Shown piece after piece: positions 24,301 through 31,023 of a DNA stretch of 64,000 bases. The notes beneath the pieces are model-generated. The model saw only the letters and a program-made list of their open reading frames with translations, had not been told where the DNA came from and made no database searches. The translations under genes were made by a program, and so were the position numbers. Within the stretch, counting starts at the first letter, position 1, and every line of letters starts with the position of its first letter. Source of the stretch: Anaerotruncus colihominis (GTDB taxonomy: Bacteria; Bacillota; Clostridia; Oscillospirales; Ruminococcaceae); the NCBI RefSeq assembly GCF_010206195.1, contig NZ_VIQT01000024.1:1-64000 (forward strand), read 5' to 3'.

Positions 24301-27241
24301 CACGTCCGCTAATTGTCAGGAAAAAATTCACATCCATTTCTCCCAATACACGGGGGCCTGGAACGTGGAGGGGAAAAGTGTTGACCGGGTGAACGTCAAG
24401 GCCAACAGCACCTACGGCACCACCCGCATCAACGCCTACAAGATCATTGAGGACACCCTGAACCTGCGGGATGTGCGGATTTTTGACTATGTTCAGGACA
24501 GGGACGGAAAGAGAGTCGCTGTGCTGAACAAGAAAGAAACCGCCATCGCCCAAGGCAAGCAGGAGCTTATCAAGCAGGCGTTTCAGGACTGGATATGGAA
24601 AGACCCGGCACGGAGAGAGCGGCTGACAACGCTCTATAATGTGCAATTCAATAGCTTGCGGCCCCGCGAGTACGATGGGAGCCACATCAGTTTTGTGGGC
24701 ATGAACCCGGAGATCACACTACGCAAGCACCAGCGGGACGCCATCGCCCGCATCCTCTACGGCGGCAATACCCTGTTGGGCCATGTGGTGGGGGCCGGGA
24801 AAACGTGGGAAATGGCAGCGGCGGCGCAGGAGAGCAAGCGGCTGGGCCTGTGTCAAAAGAGCCTGTTCGTGGTGCCCAACCACCTGACGGAGCAGTGGGC
24901 GGCGGAGTATTTGCAGCTCTATCCCTCTGCGAACATCCTTGTGGCGACTAAAAAGGACTTTGAAACCAAAAATCGAAAGCGGTTTTGTGGCCGAATTGCC
25001 ACCGGGGACTATGACGCCATCATCATCGGGCACAGCCAGTTTGAGAAGATACCCATGAGCATAGAGCACCAGCGGTTTACGCTGGAACAGCAGTTGGACG
25101 AGATCGCCCTGGGTATCGCTGAATTGAAGGCGCAGAAAGGGGAGAATTTCTCCGTTAAGCAGTTGGCGAAAACCCGGAAAGATATTCGGGAAAAGCTGGC
25201 AAGACTGAACGACCAAAGCCGGAAAGATGATGTGGTCACGTTTGAGGAATTGGGCGTTGACCGCATTTTCATTGACGAGGCACATTATTATAAAAACCTC
25301 GCCTCATTTTCCAAAATGCGGAACGTGGGCGGCATCAGTCAGACGGAGGCGCAGAAGTCCAGCGACCTGTATATGAAGTGCCGCTATCTGGACGAGCTGA
25401 CCGAGGGCCGGGGCGTTATTTTCGCCACAGGCACGCCTATCAGCAACACAATGGTGGAGCTTTACACCATGCAGAAGTATTTGCAGTATGAAACGCTCCG
25501 CCGTCAAGGTCTTTTGCACTTTGACGCATGGGCATCCACGTTTGGGGAAACCGTCACCGCCATAGAGCTGGCCCCGGAGGGCACCGGCTACCGGGCCAAG
25601 ACTCGGTTTGCCAGGTTCCACAACCTCCCGGAGCTGATGGCTATGTTCAAGGAAGTGGCGGACATCCAGACGGCAGATATGCTGAATCTTCCTGTTCCCA
25701 AGGCCGTCTACCACACGATTTCCCTGAAACCCTCTGAATTGCAAAGACAGATGGTGGCGGCGCTGGCGGAACGGGCTGAAAAGGTACGCAATAGGGAGGT
25801 AAGGAGCGACCAGGACAATATGCTGCTTATCACCAACGATGGACGCAAGCTGGCCCTTGACCAGCGGCTCACCAACCCCCTGCTCCCCGACAGCGAAACC
25901 AGCAAAGCAAACGCCTGCGCCGACAACGTGTTTGAGATATGGCAGAATACAGCCAACCAGCGTTCCGCGCAAATGATATTCTGCGACCTGTCTACCCCCG
26001 GAAAAGAACGGCCCATTGAAATGGCGGAGACTGAACCGGGCGCTTTTGAAATGGCGTCGTTTCAAAACTTGTACGATGATCTGTGTGACAAGCTGATCGC
26101 CAAGGGCATACCGGCTGAAGAAATAGCCTACGTCCATTCTGCTAACACAGAGGCCAAGAAAAAAGAACTGTTCGGCAAGGTGCGTTCCGGCCAGATACGG
26201 GTGCTGATCGGCTCCACACAGAAGATGGGAGCGGGCACCAACGTCCAGCACAAGTTGATCGCGCTCCACCATTTGGATTGCCCGTGGAGGCCCAGCGACC
26301 TCCAACAGCGGGAGGGGCGCATCATCCGCCAAAAGAACGAGAACGACGAGGTGGACATTTACACCTACGTCACCGAGGACACTTTTGACAGCTACCTTTA
26401 TCAGTTGGTGGAGAGCAAGCAGAAGTTTATCGGGCAAATCATGACCAGCAAATCCCCGGCCCGCTCCGTCGAGGACATTGACGAAACCGCCCTGTCCTAC
26501 GCCGAGATCAAGGCCCTCTGCGCCGGTGACGAGCGAATCAAGGAGAAGATGGATTTAGATATTGACGTTCAGCGGCTGAAACTGCTGAAAGCCAACCATT
26601 TGAGCCAGAAGTATTCTCTGGAGGACAGCATTATCAAGTATTTCCCCCAGCGAATCGCCATCGCCAAGGCGGAGATCAAGAGCGCACAGGAGAACATCGC
26701 TATCCGGGACGCAAATACCCACCCCAACAAGGACGGCTTTTCCCCCATAGTGGTGAGGGGCGTAACCTATACTGAAAAAAAGGCGGCGGGCAGCGCCATC
26801 CTCGCCGCCCGCAAAACCCTGACGGACGATAACGCCGTCATCCCCCTGGGCGAGTACCGGGGCTTTCAGATGGAACTTTTCTTTAATCCGTTTTATAAGG
26901 AGTACACGGTGAGGCTGGCAGGCGTCAACGCCGATAGCGTAGCCCTGGGCCAAGATGTTTATGGCAATATCCAGCGGCTTGACAATCTGCTCAGTAACTT
27001 TGATAATCACCTGAAATCCGCCCAAGACGATCTGACCACCTACGAAACCCAGCTTGCCAGCGCAAAGGTAGAGGTTGAGAAGCCGTTTCCCCAGGAGGAC
27101 GAGCTGAAAACAAAGTCGGCCCGTCTGGATGAACTGAACATTCTGCTGAATATGGACAAGCAGGAGAATGAGATCGTAGATGGGGATGTGGGGGACGAAG
27201 CCGATACCCCCGACCGGGACGGCCCCGACCGGGATCGGTAA
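18305..27241 (+). CDS. Giant adenine-methylase/SNF2-helicase protein of the conjugative element
   Basis: This protein of 2978 residues starts at GTG 18305 with AAAGGAGG upstream. Order of parts: an N-terminal domain typical of element-borne helicases (1-250); a Gly/Arg/Asp-rich low-complexity segment (about 255-393) that is the out-of-frame image of tnpV; a MutS domain I-like segment (about 955-1060, LYQVGDFFELYG and MCGFPAH); an N6-adenine methyltransferase with motif I EPSCGIGNF (1479) and motif IV variant NVPF (about 1542); and an SNF2-type helicase with Walker A GHVVGAGKT (from 2159), DEAH (2324), ATGTPISN and a C-terminal QQREGRIIRQ motif VI. Such proteins are thought to act in DNA processing or antirestriction during transfer. 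Confidence 0.92.
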   Translation: MAKKPEPIVRLAAQTARQIFANSGNYMAFLTTAAHNFKYSFRDQLLIYAQKPDATACAQTDFWNKHGRWVNKGTTGIALLVDTDKGYKLRHVFDMSDTNSRAGRTVPVWQMRPQYEGPVVEALENSYGEFSDKADFAECLMEAAKIIVEDNFGDYYADLCRVKEGSLLEELDDLNTEVWFKRLLENSVAYIMLTRCGIDPQEYFSGEDFARIYDFNTLKTLAILGAAASDIAEMPLREIASTVLPLYWEEEKQNRTFAGNPDRQYNDGRTKRERSVEHGADIQNRGRLSTAQPGRAGGPAGRKIWDAAAQFPRQSPARDLHGDAADRGAKHPSGGNRPAGHRDGGAVDGANGAGTGRDREPESIRSDEVGRSDEQHQGSGGGSGAGGDRVRQLSAPLPTEEEQKAAIQAAEDEQSSAFAISQEDIDAVLTWHGTTGKFRIYEQFMKQESAQENTDFLKDEYGIVGYTVHANRKLDIWADGKGIKITAEPDTVTVLTWKKAAKRIGELLAADRYLSPAEKAKYPEYRRQEDTRIARSKISGEFSSIIRDYKDYVAQLGEQDKTVDRWYLISCASAFSVGQKKMNARTSEGDFILPMMREAMQAIIGENTHLTERCEAMLAELSGPLAAPLEPDYDELNPLPAPPKEYRLTLGATVYLGTQRYELLAFDAQTVRLFDPAFPIINKELPREEFDRLLAENPLNDGLLHVMEDVLPAEPAEPDTPGYDLGFGHLGSGVTVWNRLELRYGDYKTIAHIAPDRTVTYYEDGLPEDVRAQIEEFAATSTMTISATQNAPVFSTPPPVREPAVAPAEAGEPTYPPRELPYIFCEWSESIVFQDRTAYSLQEFDRLMKQADDEYIAGRTAAMAKYGTWQKWYDANDPEYNAFLGYDKVKFTLVMPDGRTFSERQDIGDGDGGVLDFLNQYDKYREIVPVLREAVRKEEEAAQSGPVPQPELASGRFWDAYNSIKEHNPDSLVLYQVGDFFELYGGAEGEDARSAAVALDLTLTKRNIPEYGRVSMCGFPAHKLEDYVKRLNGKGFDVVVAALEHNRHVPVVFPAQPSEKAEQKADNFSDIDPAADTPPAPERFSLIETERGYAVWDDVQGGIYVDSEGVQEEFTSEWQAEDYLKQVKQAESERSAGSSADGRSSNRDIPSPQTQPRRYQVVVYHHIENGMDEKREYETLQEAEKVARGYVDGTLEDDGFAYEGAAVYDLLERKWLSVIGNFPVPETPAEKEEVLPPSTAQHKGVKKVAEYLFDQERIVIFQYPNGQFYNHYGYDEQRGFSNVTAGGFDTFEEAEKALYSHRPKAETVLEPAEKAADTEKNTESLADGHGPDGDGPIQPPPAPRHRAKVSPFVLHPEVPNADRHEYCITDDAIGVGTPGTRFNNNIRAIRLLKKLEREDRFATPEEQAVLAQYVGWGGLADCFDERHSKYAELKALLDEDEYAAARESTLTAFYTPPVVIRSIYQALENMGFKTGNLLEPSCGIGNFIGMRPESLTDSKIYGIELDGISGRIAQQLYQKSSIAVQGFETTELPDSFFDAAIGNVPFGAFKVTDKRYDKHNFFIHDYFFARTLDKVRPGGIIAFVTSKGTMDKENPNVRKYIAQRADLLGAIRLPNNTFKAAAGTEVTSDILFLQKREALASGEPDWVHLNTDENGLKMNQYFIDHPEMVMGEMQKVSGPHGPETACLPREGQNLGEQLAAAIQNIQGTITEYVMDDPEAEGEDKSIPADPNVRNFSYTVVDGEIYYRENSRMNPVEVSVTAANRIKGLIEIRDCVRTLIEYQTEDWPAEDIQAQQKKLNTLYDAYVEKYGRINSRGNSIAFRMDSAYFLLASLEVLDDERNFVRKADMFTKRTIKQKTVVTSVDTASEALAVSLAERACVDLGFMASLMGGGDKIPQVVEDLKGVIFKDPNTGPFNIEDGGTDWYKGWQTADEYLSGNVREKLADAKRAAETDPAFQVNVEALEQVQPTDLNASEISVRLGSTWLPPDVVEQFVFELLDTSANCQEKIHIHFSQYTGAWNVEGKSVDRVNVKANSTYGTTRINAYKIIEDTLNLRDVRIFDYVQDRDGKRVAVLNKKETAIAQGKQELIKQAFQDWIWKDPARRERLTTLYNVQFNSLRPREYDGSHISFVGMNPEITLRKHQRDAIARILYGGNTLLGHVVGAGKTWEMAAAAQESKRLGLCQKSLFVVPNHLTEQWAAEYLQLYPSANILVATKKDFETKNRKRFCGRIATGDYDAIIIGHSQFEKIPMSIEHQRFTLEQQLDEIALGIAELKAQKGENFSVKQLAKTRKDIREKLARLNDQSRKDDVVTFEELGVDRIFIDEAHYYKNLASFSKMRNVGGISQTEAQKSSDLYMKCRYLDELTEGRGVIFATGTPISNTMVELYTMQKYLQYETLRRQGLLHFDAWASTFGETVTAIELAPEGTGYRAKTRFARFHNLPELMAMFKEVADIQTADMLNLPVPKAVYHTISLKPSELQRQMVAALAERAEKVRNREVRSDQDNMLLITNDGRKLALDQRLTNPLLPDSETSKANACADNVFEIWQNTANQRSAQMIFCDLSTPGKERPIEMAETEPGAFEMASFQNLYDDLCDKLIAKGIPAEEIAYVHSANTEAKKKELFGKVRSGQIRVLIGSTQKMGAGTNVQHKLIALHHLDCPWRPSDLQQREGRIIRQKNENDEVDIYTYVTEDTFDSYLYQLVESKQKFIGQIMTSKSPARSVEDIDETALSYAEIKALCAGDERIKEKMDLDIDVQRLKLLKANHLSQKYSLEDSIIKYFPQRIAIAKAEIKSAQENIAIRDANTHPNKDGFSPIVVRGVTYTEKKAAGSAILAARKTLTDDNAVIPLGEYRGFQMELFFNPFYKEYTVRLAGVNADSVALGQDVYGNIQRLDNLLSNFDNHLKSAQDDLTTYETQLASAKVEVEKPFPQEDELKTKSARLDELNILLNMDKQENEIVDGDVGDEADTPDRDGPDRDR
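19066..19102 (+). promoter_or_regulatory. Box-type promoter (site c) inside the helicase gene
   Basis: TCGCACAT (19066-19073), -35 TTGCCG, a 17-nt spacer and a perfect TATAAT (19097-19102). It lies within the helicase coding sequence, 35 nt upstream of the overlapping tnpV start. In the helicase frame these bases encode NRTFAG. Box-to-(-10) distance is identical to sites a, b and d. Confidence 0.78.
19137..19484 (+). CDS. tnpV: TnpV-like protein overprinted in the helicase gene
   Basis: This 115-residue protein is read on the same strand as the helicase but in a different frame. It begins MELTYRTEGDYQLPNLDV and ends with a DQMKWVGLMNNI and AEEAALAEIVYAN block, matching my recollection of the TnpV family of Clostridium mobile elements (function unknown). 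It has its own AAAGGAG site before ATG 19137 and its own promoter (19066-19102). Its span coincides closely with the low-complexity part of the helicase, suggesting that tnpV dictates the sequence there. Both frames stay open throughout. Confidence 0.82.
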   Translation: MELTYRTEGDYQLPNLDVPEAPQVGKYGMLRRSFLANHRHGIYTGMLLTGELNTHLAEIDRQATEMVEQLTEQMAREQGVTESLKASDQMKWVGLMNNIKAAAEEAALAEIVYAN

Positions 27242-27247
27242 CGCCAA

Positions 27248-27284
27248 TCGCACATTTGCCCTGACGGTATCTGCGCTGTATAAT
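27248..27284 (+). promoter_or_regulatory. Box-type promoter (site d)
   Basis: TCGCACAT (27248-27255), -35 TTGCCC, a 17-nt spacer and a perfect TATAAT (27279-27284), located 7 nt after the helicase stop and about 28 nt before the next gene. It shares the 11-base TCGCACATTTG with sites b and c. Confidence 0.82.
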
Positions 27285-27311
27285 AGGCGCAGAATATAGG
27301 CGGAGGTGAAG

Positions 27312-27644
27312 ATGGTGCCAGATGAGTTCAAATTTGAAACCTTTGTGGAGGCCCAGGGGACGGCGATGCAGGAGTATTTGAGCGGCGTTGTCGCAAAACT
27401 GTCCAAGACGGACAAGGCGTACCGGGCCATTCAGGACAAGATCGAAAGCATTTACCGGCAGTACCCCCATGTGATGGGGATGTTCGACACAGAGAAAGTG
27501 GTAGCGTTGAACGAACAGGAGTGCGCAGCGGCCATTGAAGTGGTGGGCCTGCAAAACCAGCTTGTGGAGCTGGAAATGCAGTCGGTCTACTTCCGGGGCT
27601 GCTACGACAGCGTGGGCTATCTCCAAAAGGCGGGCATCCTGTGA
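27312..27644 (+). CDS. Conserved element protein, unknown function (110 aa)
   Basis: ATG 27312 is chosen because GGAGGT (27302-27307) lies just upstream; GTG 27306 overlaps that site. The protein (MVPDEFKFETFVEAQGTAMQ...) is mostly helical and acidic, with no membrane segment or known motif. It is transcribed from box promoter d and followed by a strong GC hairpin, so it may form a monocistronic unit. Confidence 0.78.
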   Translation: MVPDEFKFETFVEAQGTAMQEYLSGVVAKLSKTDKAYRAIQDKIESIYRQYPHVMGMFDTEKVVALNEQECAAAIEVVGLQNQLVELEMQSVYFRGCYDSVGYLQKAGIL

Positions 27645-27649
27645 CGAAG

Positions 27650-27678
27650 GGCGGCGCTGGCAGTCAGCCAGCGCCGCC
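27650..27678 (+). terminator. GC-rich hairpin
   Basis: A perfect 12-bp stem, GGCGGCGCTGGC with GCCAGCGCCGCC around a 5-nt loop, starts 5 nt after the stop. There is no clear T tract, so termination would be factor-dependent or weak. Confidence 0.55.
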
Positions 27679-27728
27679 TCCTACATAACCGGGAATAAAA
27701 AAATTCATAGGCGAAAGAGCAAAAAAAG

Positions 27729-27914
27729 ATGAAAATTTCTGTCAATCAAATCCAGTGTAAGCGGTGCGGCAGTATCATCACATCCGAACACAGCCATGAC
27801 TTGAAATGGTGTATGTGCCGGGGCGTGGCCGTGGACGGCGGCAGGGACTACCTGAAACGGCTGACTGGCGACCCGCCCAGCGAATATACAGGAATCAGCA
27901 AGTGGGAGGAATAG
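27729..27914 (+). CDS. Small Cys-rich protein (61 aa), zinc-ribbon-like
   Basis: ATG 27729 opens a 61-codon frame with CKRCGSII near residue 10 and WCMCRG near residue 28, a Cys-X2-Cys...Cys-X-Cys arrangement that could bind zinc. The upstream AAAAAAAGATG offers only a weak ribosome binding site. The gene converges with the MGMT-like gene, leaving 4 nt between their ends. Confidence 0.6.
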   Translation: MKISVNQIQCKRCGSIITSEHSHDLKWCMCRGVAVDGGRDYLKRLTGDPPSEYTGISKWEE

Positions 27915-27918
27915 CCGT

Positions 27919-28395
27919 TTACTCGTTGATAATCAGCTTATTCAGGTCAAAGAGCGCCGCTTTATAATTCTGAACTCGGTACAGACGCTTGTTGGGATCG
28001 GGCTGCTCGATCACATGGCCCTCTCGCTCCAAAAGCTCCTTTTGCGCTTCTTTGTCAAAATAACGGCCATAATCTATCAGCATCCCCCGGAGGGAGATCA
28101 TGCGCCAGTAGGGTATCAGGCTATCCCGATCAGGCTTTCCATAGTCTTTGAGTTCTGTGATAAAATCCACCCGTTGAATATCGGCGGGCCTCCAGAACAA
28201 TTTTTTATCAAAGGGCATGATACCATCACCCTCAATCTCGCAAAAGTCGGCCCCCTTCCGTCTGGCCCACATCTCGCAGATGGCCTCCTGGGTGGTGAGC
28301 TTTCCTGCGGGTATCATGCACATAATGGTGGCGAACGTCTGCTTGTCCAGATACACCGCCTTTTTCGCGGCGGGGGTATGTTCACGGTCTGCCAT
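27919..28395 (-). CDS. MGMT-family (alkyltransferase-like) protein lacking the acceptor Cys
   Basis: This 158-residue protein aligns by eye with the DNA-binding domain of O6-methylguanine-DNA methyltransferases: IMCMIPAGKLTTQEAI corresponds to the IPxGxVxTYGxIA helix, PYWRMISLRG to the PCHRVI active-site motif, and the final ...LLEREGHVI to the domain end. The reactive Cys is replaced by Tyr, as in alkyltransferase-like proteins that bind damaged DNA without repairing it directly. AGGAGGTG precedes ATG 28395. It is the only gene on the minus strand in this part of the element and has its own promoter. Confidence 0.68.
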   Translation of the reverse strand: MADREHTPAAKKAVYLDKQTFATIMCMIPAGKLTTQEAICEMWARRKGADFCEIEGDGIMPFDKKLFWRPADIQRVDFITELKDYGKPDRDSLIPYWRMISLRGMLIDYGRYFDKEAQKELLEREGHVIEQPDPNKRLYRVQNYKAALFDLNKLIINE

Positions 28396-28428
28396 GCGGC
28401 ACCTCCTACAAAATTTTGCTTTTGCCGC

Positions 28429-28457
28429 ATTATACCATCTTTTTCGCCCTGATACAA
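28429..28457 (-). promoter_or_regulatory. Promoter of the MGMT-like gene
   Basis: On the minus strand TTGTAT (28452-28457), a 17-nt spacer and TATAAT (28429-28434) lie 34 nt upstream of the start codon. Confidence 0.8.
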
Positions 28458-28469
28458 CAGGAACGGTAC

Positions 28470-28510
28470 ATAGCCGGGGAGATTTTCAATCCGAAAGTCC
28501 CCCCGGCTAT
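28470..28510 (+). repeat. Inverted repeat in the leader of the DUF3848-like gene
   Basis: ATAGCCGGGG (28470-28479) and CCCCGGCTAT (28501-28510) form a perfect 10-bp stem. The 21-nt interior can pair further through TTTC and GAAA. It lies between the divergent MGMT promoter and the plus-strand ribosome binding site at 28521, so it may be a protein operator or an RNA hairpin. Confidence 0.65.
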
Positions 28511-28536
28511 AACTATCTTCAAAGGAGCTGATGAAC

Positions 28537-28875
28537 ATGGCGAACCCCAATCTGCTGAACAAGCTGTACCAGCGGATGAGCGCCGAACAGGAACAGTATC
28601 GCAAGTGGCTGCTGGGCCAGCCCCTTGGTGACATCCTGAACCATGCCGCCGAGTACACCGTCCGGGAGGATATTGTGATGGAAATGTCGGCGCTGGAACT
28701 GCCGGAAGCCCAGGCCAAGGCGCTGCTGAAATCCAAGACCCCGTTGGCGGACGTTTACAAGGAGTGGAACAAGACGGAAACCCACCACATGGAGGACTTG
28801 CGGGATGTGATCGAAGCCCGCGCTGACGCTGTGATACGGGCTGAAAAGGAACGGAGCCAGCGGGAGGGACGGTAG
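28537..28875 (+). CDS. DUF3848-like element protein
   Basis: This protein of about 112 residues (MANPNLLNKLYQRMSAEQEQY...) has the helical WLLGQPLGDILNHAAEYTVREDI region and a C-terminal TETHHMEDLRDVIEARA segment that I associate with the DUF3848 family of Clostridia elements. ATG 28537 gives the better spacing to AAAGGAG (28521-28527); ATG 28531 is also possible. Function unknown. It abuts the primase-like gene with no gap. Confidence 0.68.
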   Translation: MANPNLLNKLYQRMSAEQEQYRKWLLGQPLGDILNHAAEYTVREDIVMEMSALELPEAQAKALLKSKTPLADVYKEWNKTETHHMEDLRDVIEARADAVIRAEKERSQREGR

Positions 28876-29820
28876 ATGGGCTATGTCACGCCGGAGCAAA
28901 TCACAAAGGCCAAGGAGCTTGACCTGCTGACCTACCTCCAGCGGTTTGATCCCCATGAGCTGGTACACGTCAGCGGCAGCACCTATTGTACCCGTGAGCA
29001 TGACAGCCTGAAAATCAGCAACGGCAAATGGAATTGGTTTTCCCGTGGGATCGGCGGCAAGACGGCCCTGGACTATCTCATTAAAGTCCAGGGCTTTTCG
29101 TTTACCCAGGCGGTGGAAACGCTTGTTGGGCGGGCGGCAGTATTGCCGCCCGTTTCTCATGCCGCCCCCAAACCTGCCCCACCCCGAAAACTTCTCATGC
29201 CGGAGCTGAACAGCAATCACGACAGAGTTTTGAATTATCTCATGGGACGCGGCATCCACCCGGTCGTTCTGGACTACTGCCTGGAACACAAATTGCTTTT
29301 TGAAACGAAGCAGTATCACAACGCCCTGTTCGCTGGGTATGACCGGGAGGGCAAAATGCGCTACGCCGCCCTGCGGGGGACGCTGGGGGACTTCAAGGGC
29401 GAGGTGACGGGCAGCGATAAGCACTACTCGTTCTCCATCTCCGCTCCCCAGGAATCGGGCAGGCTCCACCTGTTTGAATCCGCCATCGACCTGTTAAGCT
29501 ATGCCACTTTGACGCTGGGACGGGGCTGGGACTGGCAGAAGGACAGCCTGCTTTCCCTGGCCGGTGTTTATCAGACCAAGCGGGAGAACGTGGTGCCTAT
29601 CGCTCTCAGCCGGTATCTTCAGGAGCATCCCAACATCCATACCCTGCAACTTCACCTGGACAACGACGAGGTGGGGCGGGGTGCGGCGGCAGGTATCATG
29701 GGCGGGCTGCAAGACTGCTATAAGGTGTTAGACCAGCCGCCTACCAGCGGAAAAGACGTGAATGAACTGCTCCAGCGGAAGCTGGGGCTGATACAGCGAA
29801 AGGAGGACTGGAGCCGGTGA
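28876..29820 (+). CDS. DUF3991/Toprim primase-like protein
   Basis: This 314-residue protein has an N-terminal zinc-finger-like region (YCTREHDSLKISNGKWNWFSRGIGG), a DUF3991-like middle (YLMGRGIHPVVLDYCLEHKLL) and a C-terminal Toprim fold with LFESAIDLLSYA and LHLDNDEVGRGAA. The E and DND residues fit the metal-binding positions of Toprim primases. Proteins of this type make primers on transferred single strands. GGAGGG precedes ATG 28876, directly after the previous stop. Confidence 0.83.
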   Translation: MGYVTPEQITKAKELDLLTYLQRFDPHELVHVSGSTYCTREHDSLKISNGKWNWFSRGIGGKTALDYLIKVQGFSFTQAVETLVGRAAVLPPVSHAAPKPAPPRKLLMPELNSNHDRVLNYLMGRGIHPVVLDYCLEHKLLFETKQYHNALFAGYDREGKMRYAALRGTLGDFKGEVTGSDKHYSFSISAPQESGRLHLFESAIDLLSYATLTLGRGWDWQKDSLLSLAGVYQTKRENVVPIALSRYLQEHPNIHTLQLHLDNDEVGRGAAAGIMGGLQDCYKVLDQPPTSGKDVNELLQRKLGLIQRKEDWSR

Positions 29821-30749
29821 AGGACTATCAGGGCATGAAGATCATCGGCATTGACAACGGCTACGGCAACATCAAGACCGCAAACTGCTGTTTTCCCGCA
29901 GGGCTGACCGCCTATGACGTGGAGCCGGTGTTCAAGGACGAGCTGCTGGTCTACGGCGGGCGGTACTACCTGATCGGGACGGGCCACAAGGAGTTTGCCG
30001 CCGATAAGACTGGGGACGACGATCACTATGTCCTCACCCTGGCCGCTATCGCCCGTGAGCTGAACGCATACGGGCTGACCGCCGCCACAGTACGCCTTGC
30101 GGTGGGCCTGCCCCTCACCTGGGTAAGTCAGCAACGGGAGGACTTCAAAGCCTACCTCATGCGGAGCCAGGAGGTAGACTTCACCTTCCGGGGAAAGCCC
30201 TACCGGGTGGAGATCGCCGGGGCTGACGTGTTCCCCCAGGGCTTCGCGGCGGTTGCCAGCCAGATCAGGAACTTCCAGGGCGTGAATATGCTGTGCGACA
30301 TTGGAAACGGCACCATGAACATCATGTTCATCAACGACCGCAAGCCCGCCGCAGACCGAATGTTTACGGAGAAGTACGGCACCCACCAATGTATGCTGGC
30401 CGTCCGGGAGAACGTCATGCGAACTCACCACGCTACGGTGGACGACTCCATCATCAACCGTGTGCTGCGGTTTGGCACGGCGGACATCCAGGAGGACTAT
30501 CTGACCACCATCCGGGAAACCGCCGCAGAGTATGTGCGTGAGATTTTCCGCATCCTGCGGGAGCGTGAGTACAACCCGGCCCTCATGCGTCTCCATGTGC
30601 TGGGCGGCGGGAGCTGCCTGATCCGCAATTTTGGGGAGTATGACGCCGACCGTGTGACCATCTACGATGATATTTGCGCCACAGCCAAGGGCTACGAGTA
30701 CCTTTGCGAGATGGCGCTTCGCAAGGGCGGCGGTGTCCATGCAACGTAA
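29817..30749 (+). CDS. parM: ParM/StbA-type actin-like partition ATPase
   Basis: This 310-residue protein has actin-fold signatures: phosphate-1 loop IGIDNGYGNIKTAN near the N-terminus, phosphate-2 loop LCDIGNGTMNIMFI, and a C-terminal HVLGGGSCLIRNFG adenosine motif. ParM filaments push apart plasmid copies bound by ParR. GTG 29817 overlaps the previous stop and has AAAGGAGG 10 nt upstream. The RHH gene immediately following is the expected adaptor. The element therefore carries a type II partition system in addition to parAB. Confidence 0.88.
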   Translation: MKDYQGMKIIGIDNGYGNIKTANCCFPAGLTAYDVEPVFKDELLVYGGRYYLIGTGHKEFAADKTGDDDHYVLTLAAIARELNAYGLTAATVRLAVGLPLTWVSQQREDFKAYLMRSQEVDFTFRGKPYRVEIAGADVFPQGFAAVASQIRNFQGVNMLCDIGNGTMNIMFINDRKPAADRMFTEKYGTHQCMLAVRENVMRTHHATVDDSIINRVLRFGTADIQEDYLTTIRETAAEYVREIFRILREREYNPALMRLHVLGGGSCLIRNFGEYDADRVTIYDDICATAKGYEYLCEMALRKGGGVHAT

Positions 30750-31023
30750 AAAGATGACCCTCCGCTTTGACCTCGACCGCCCGGAGGACAGGCAGGCGTG
30801 GGAGTATCTGCAAGGACTTAACCCGGCGTCCATGAATAAGGCTGTGCTGTCCATTATCAACCAAGCCGAGTTGACCAGCCGTATACAAGAAATCGTTCAA
30901 AACACCATCCGGGAAGAACTCGCCACCTTGAAACAACTGCCTGTTCAGCCCGTGCAAACAGAGCCAGAGGGCGACGATGGGACAGACGATGCCATTATGG
31001 GCTTTCTGGATAACTTCATGTGA
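30739..31023 (+). CDS. ParR-like ribbon-helix-helix adaptor
   Basis: This protein of 94 residues overlaps the parM end by 11 nt. It begins MQRKKMTLRFDLDRPEDRQAW, a short basic beta strand followed by helices (YLQGLNPASMNKAVLSIINQA), as in ribbon-helix-helix ParR/StbB proteins. The acidic, Gln/Pro-rich tail ends in IMGFLDNFM, possibly the filament-binding peptide. Its stop codon lies inside the first of two identical palindromes. Confidence 0.75.
   Translation: MQRKKMTLRFDLDRPEDRQAWEYLQGLNPASMNKAVLSIINQAELTSRIQEIVQNTIREELATLKQLPVQPVQTEPEGDDGTDDAIMGFLDNFM

Noticed and set aside
28416-28631. Plus-strand open frame over the MGMT promoter and DUF3848-like start
   Set aside because: Runs through promoter and hairpin sequence and lacks a ribosome binding site; the gene at 28537 in another frame has one.
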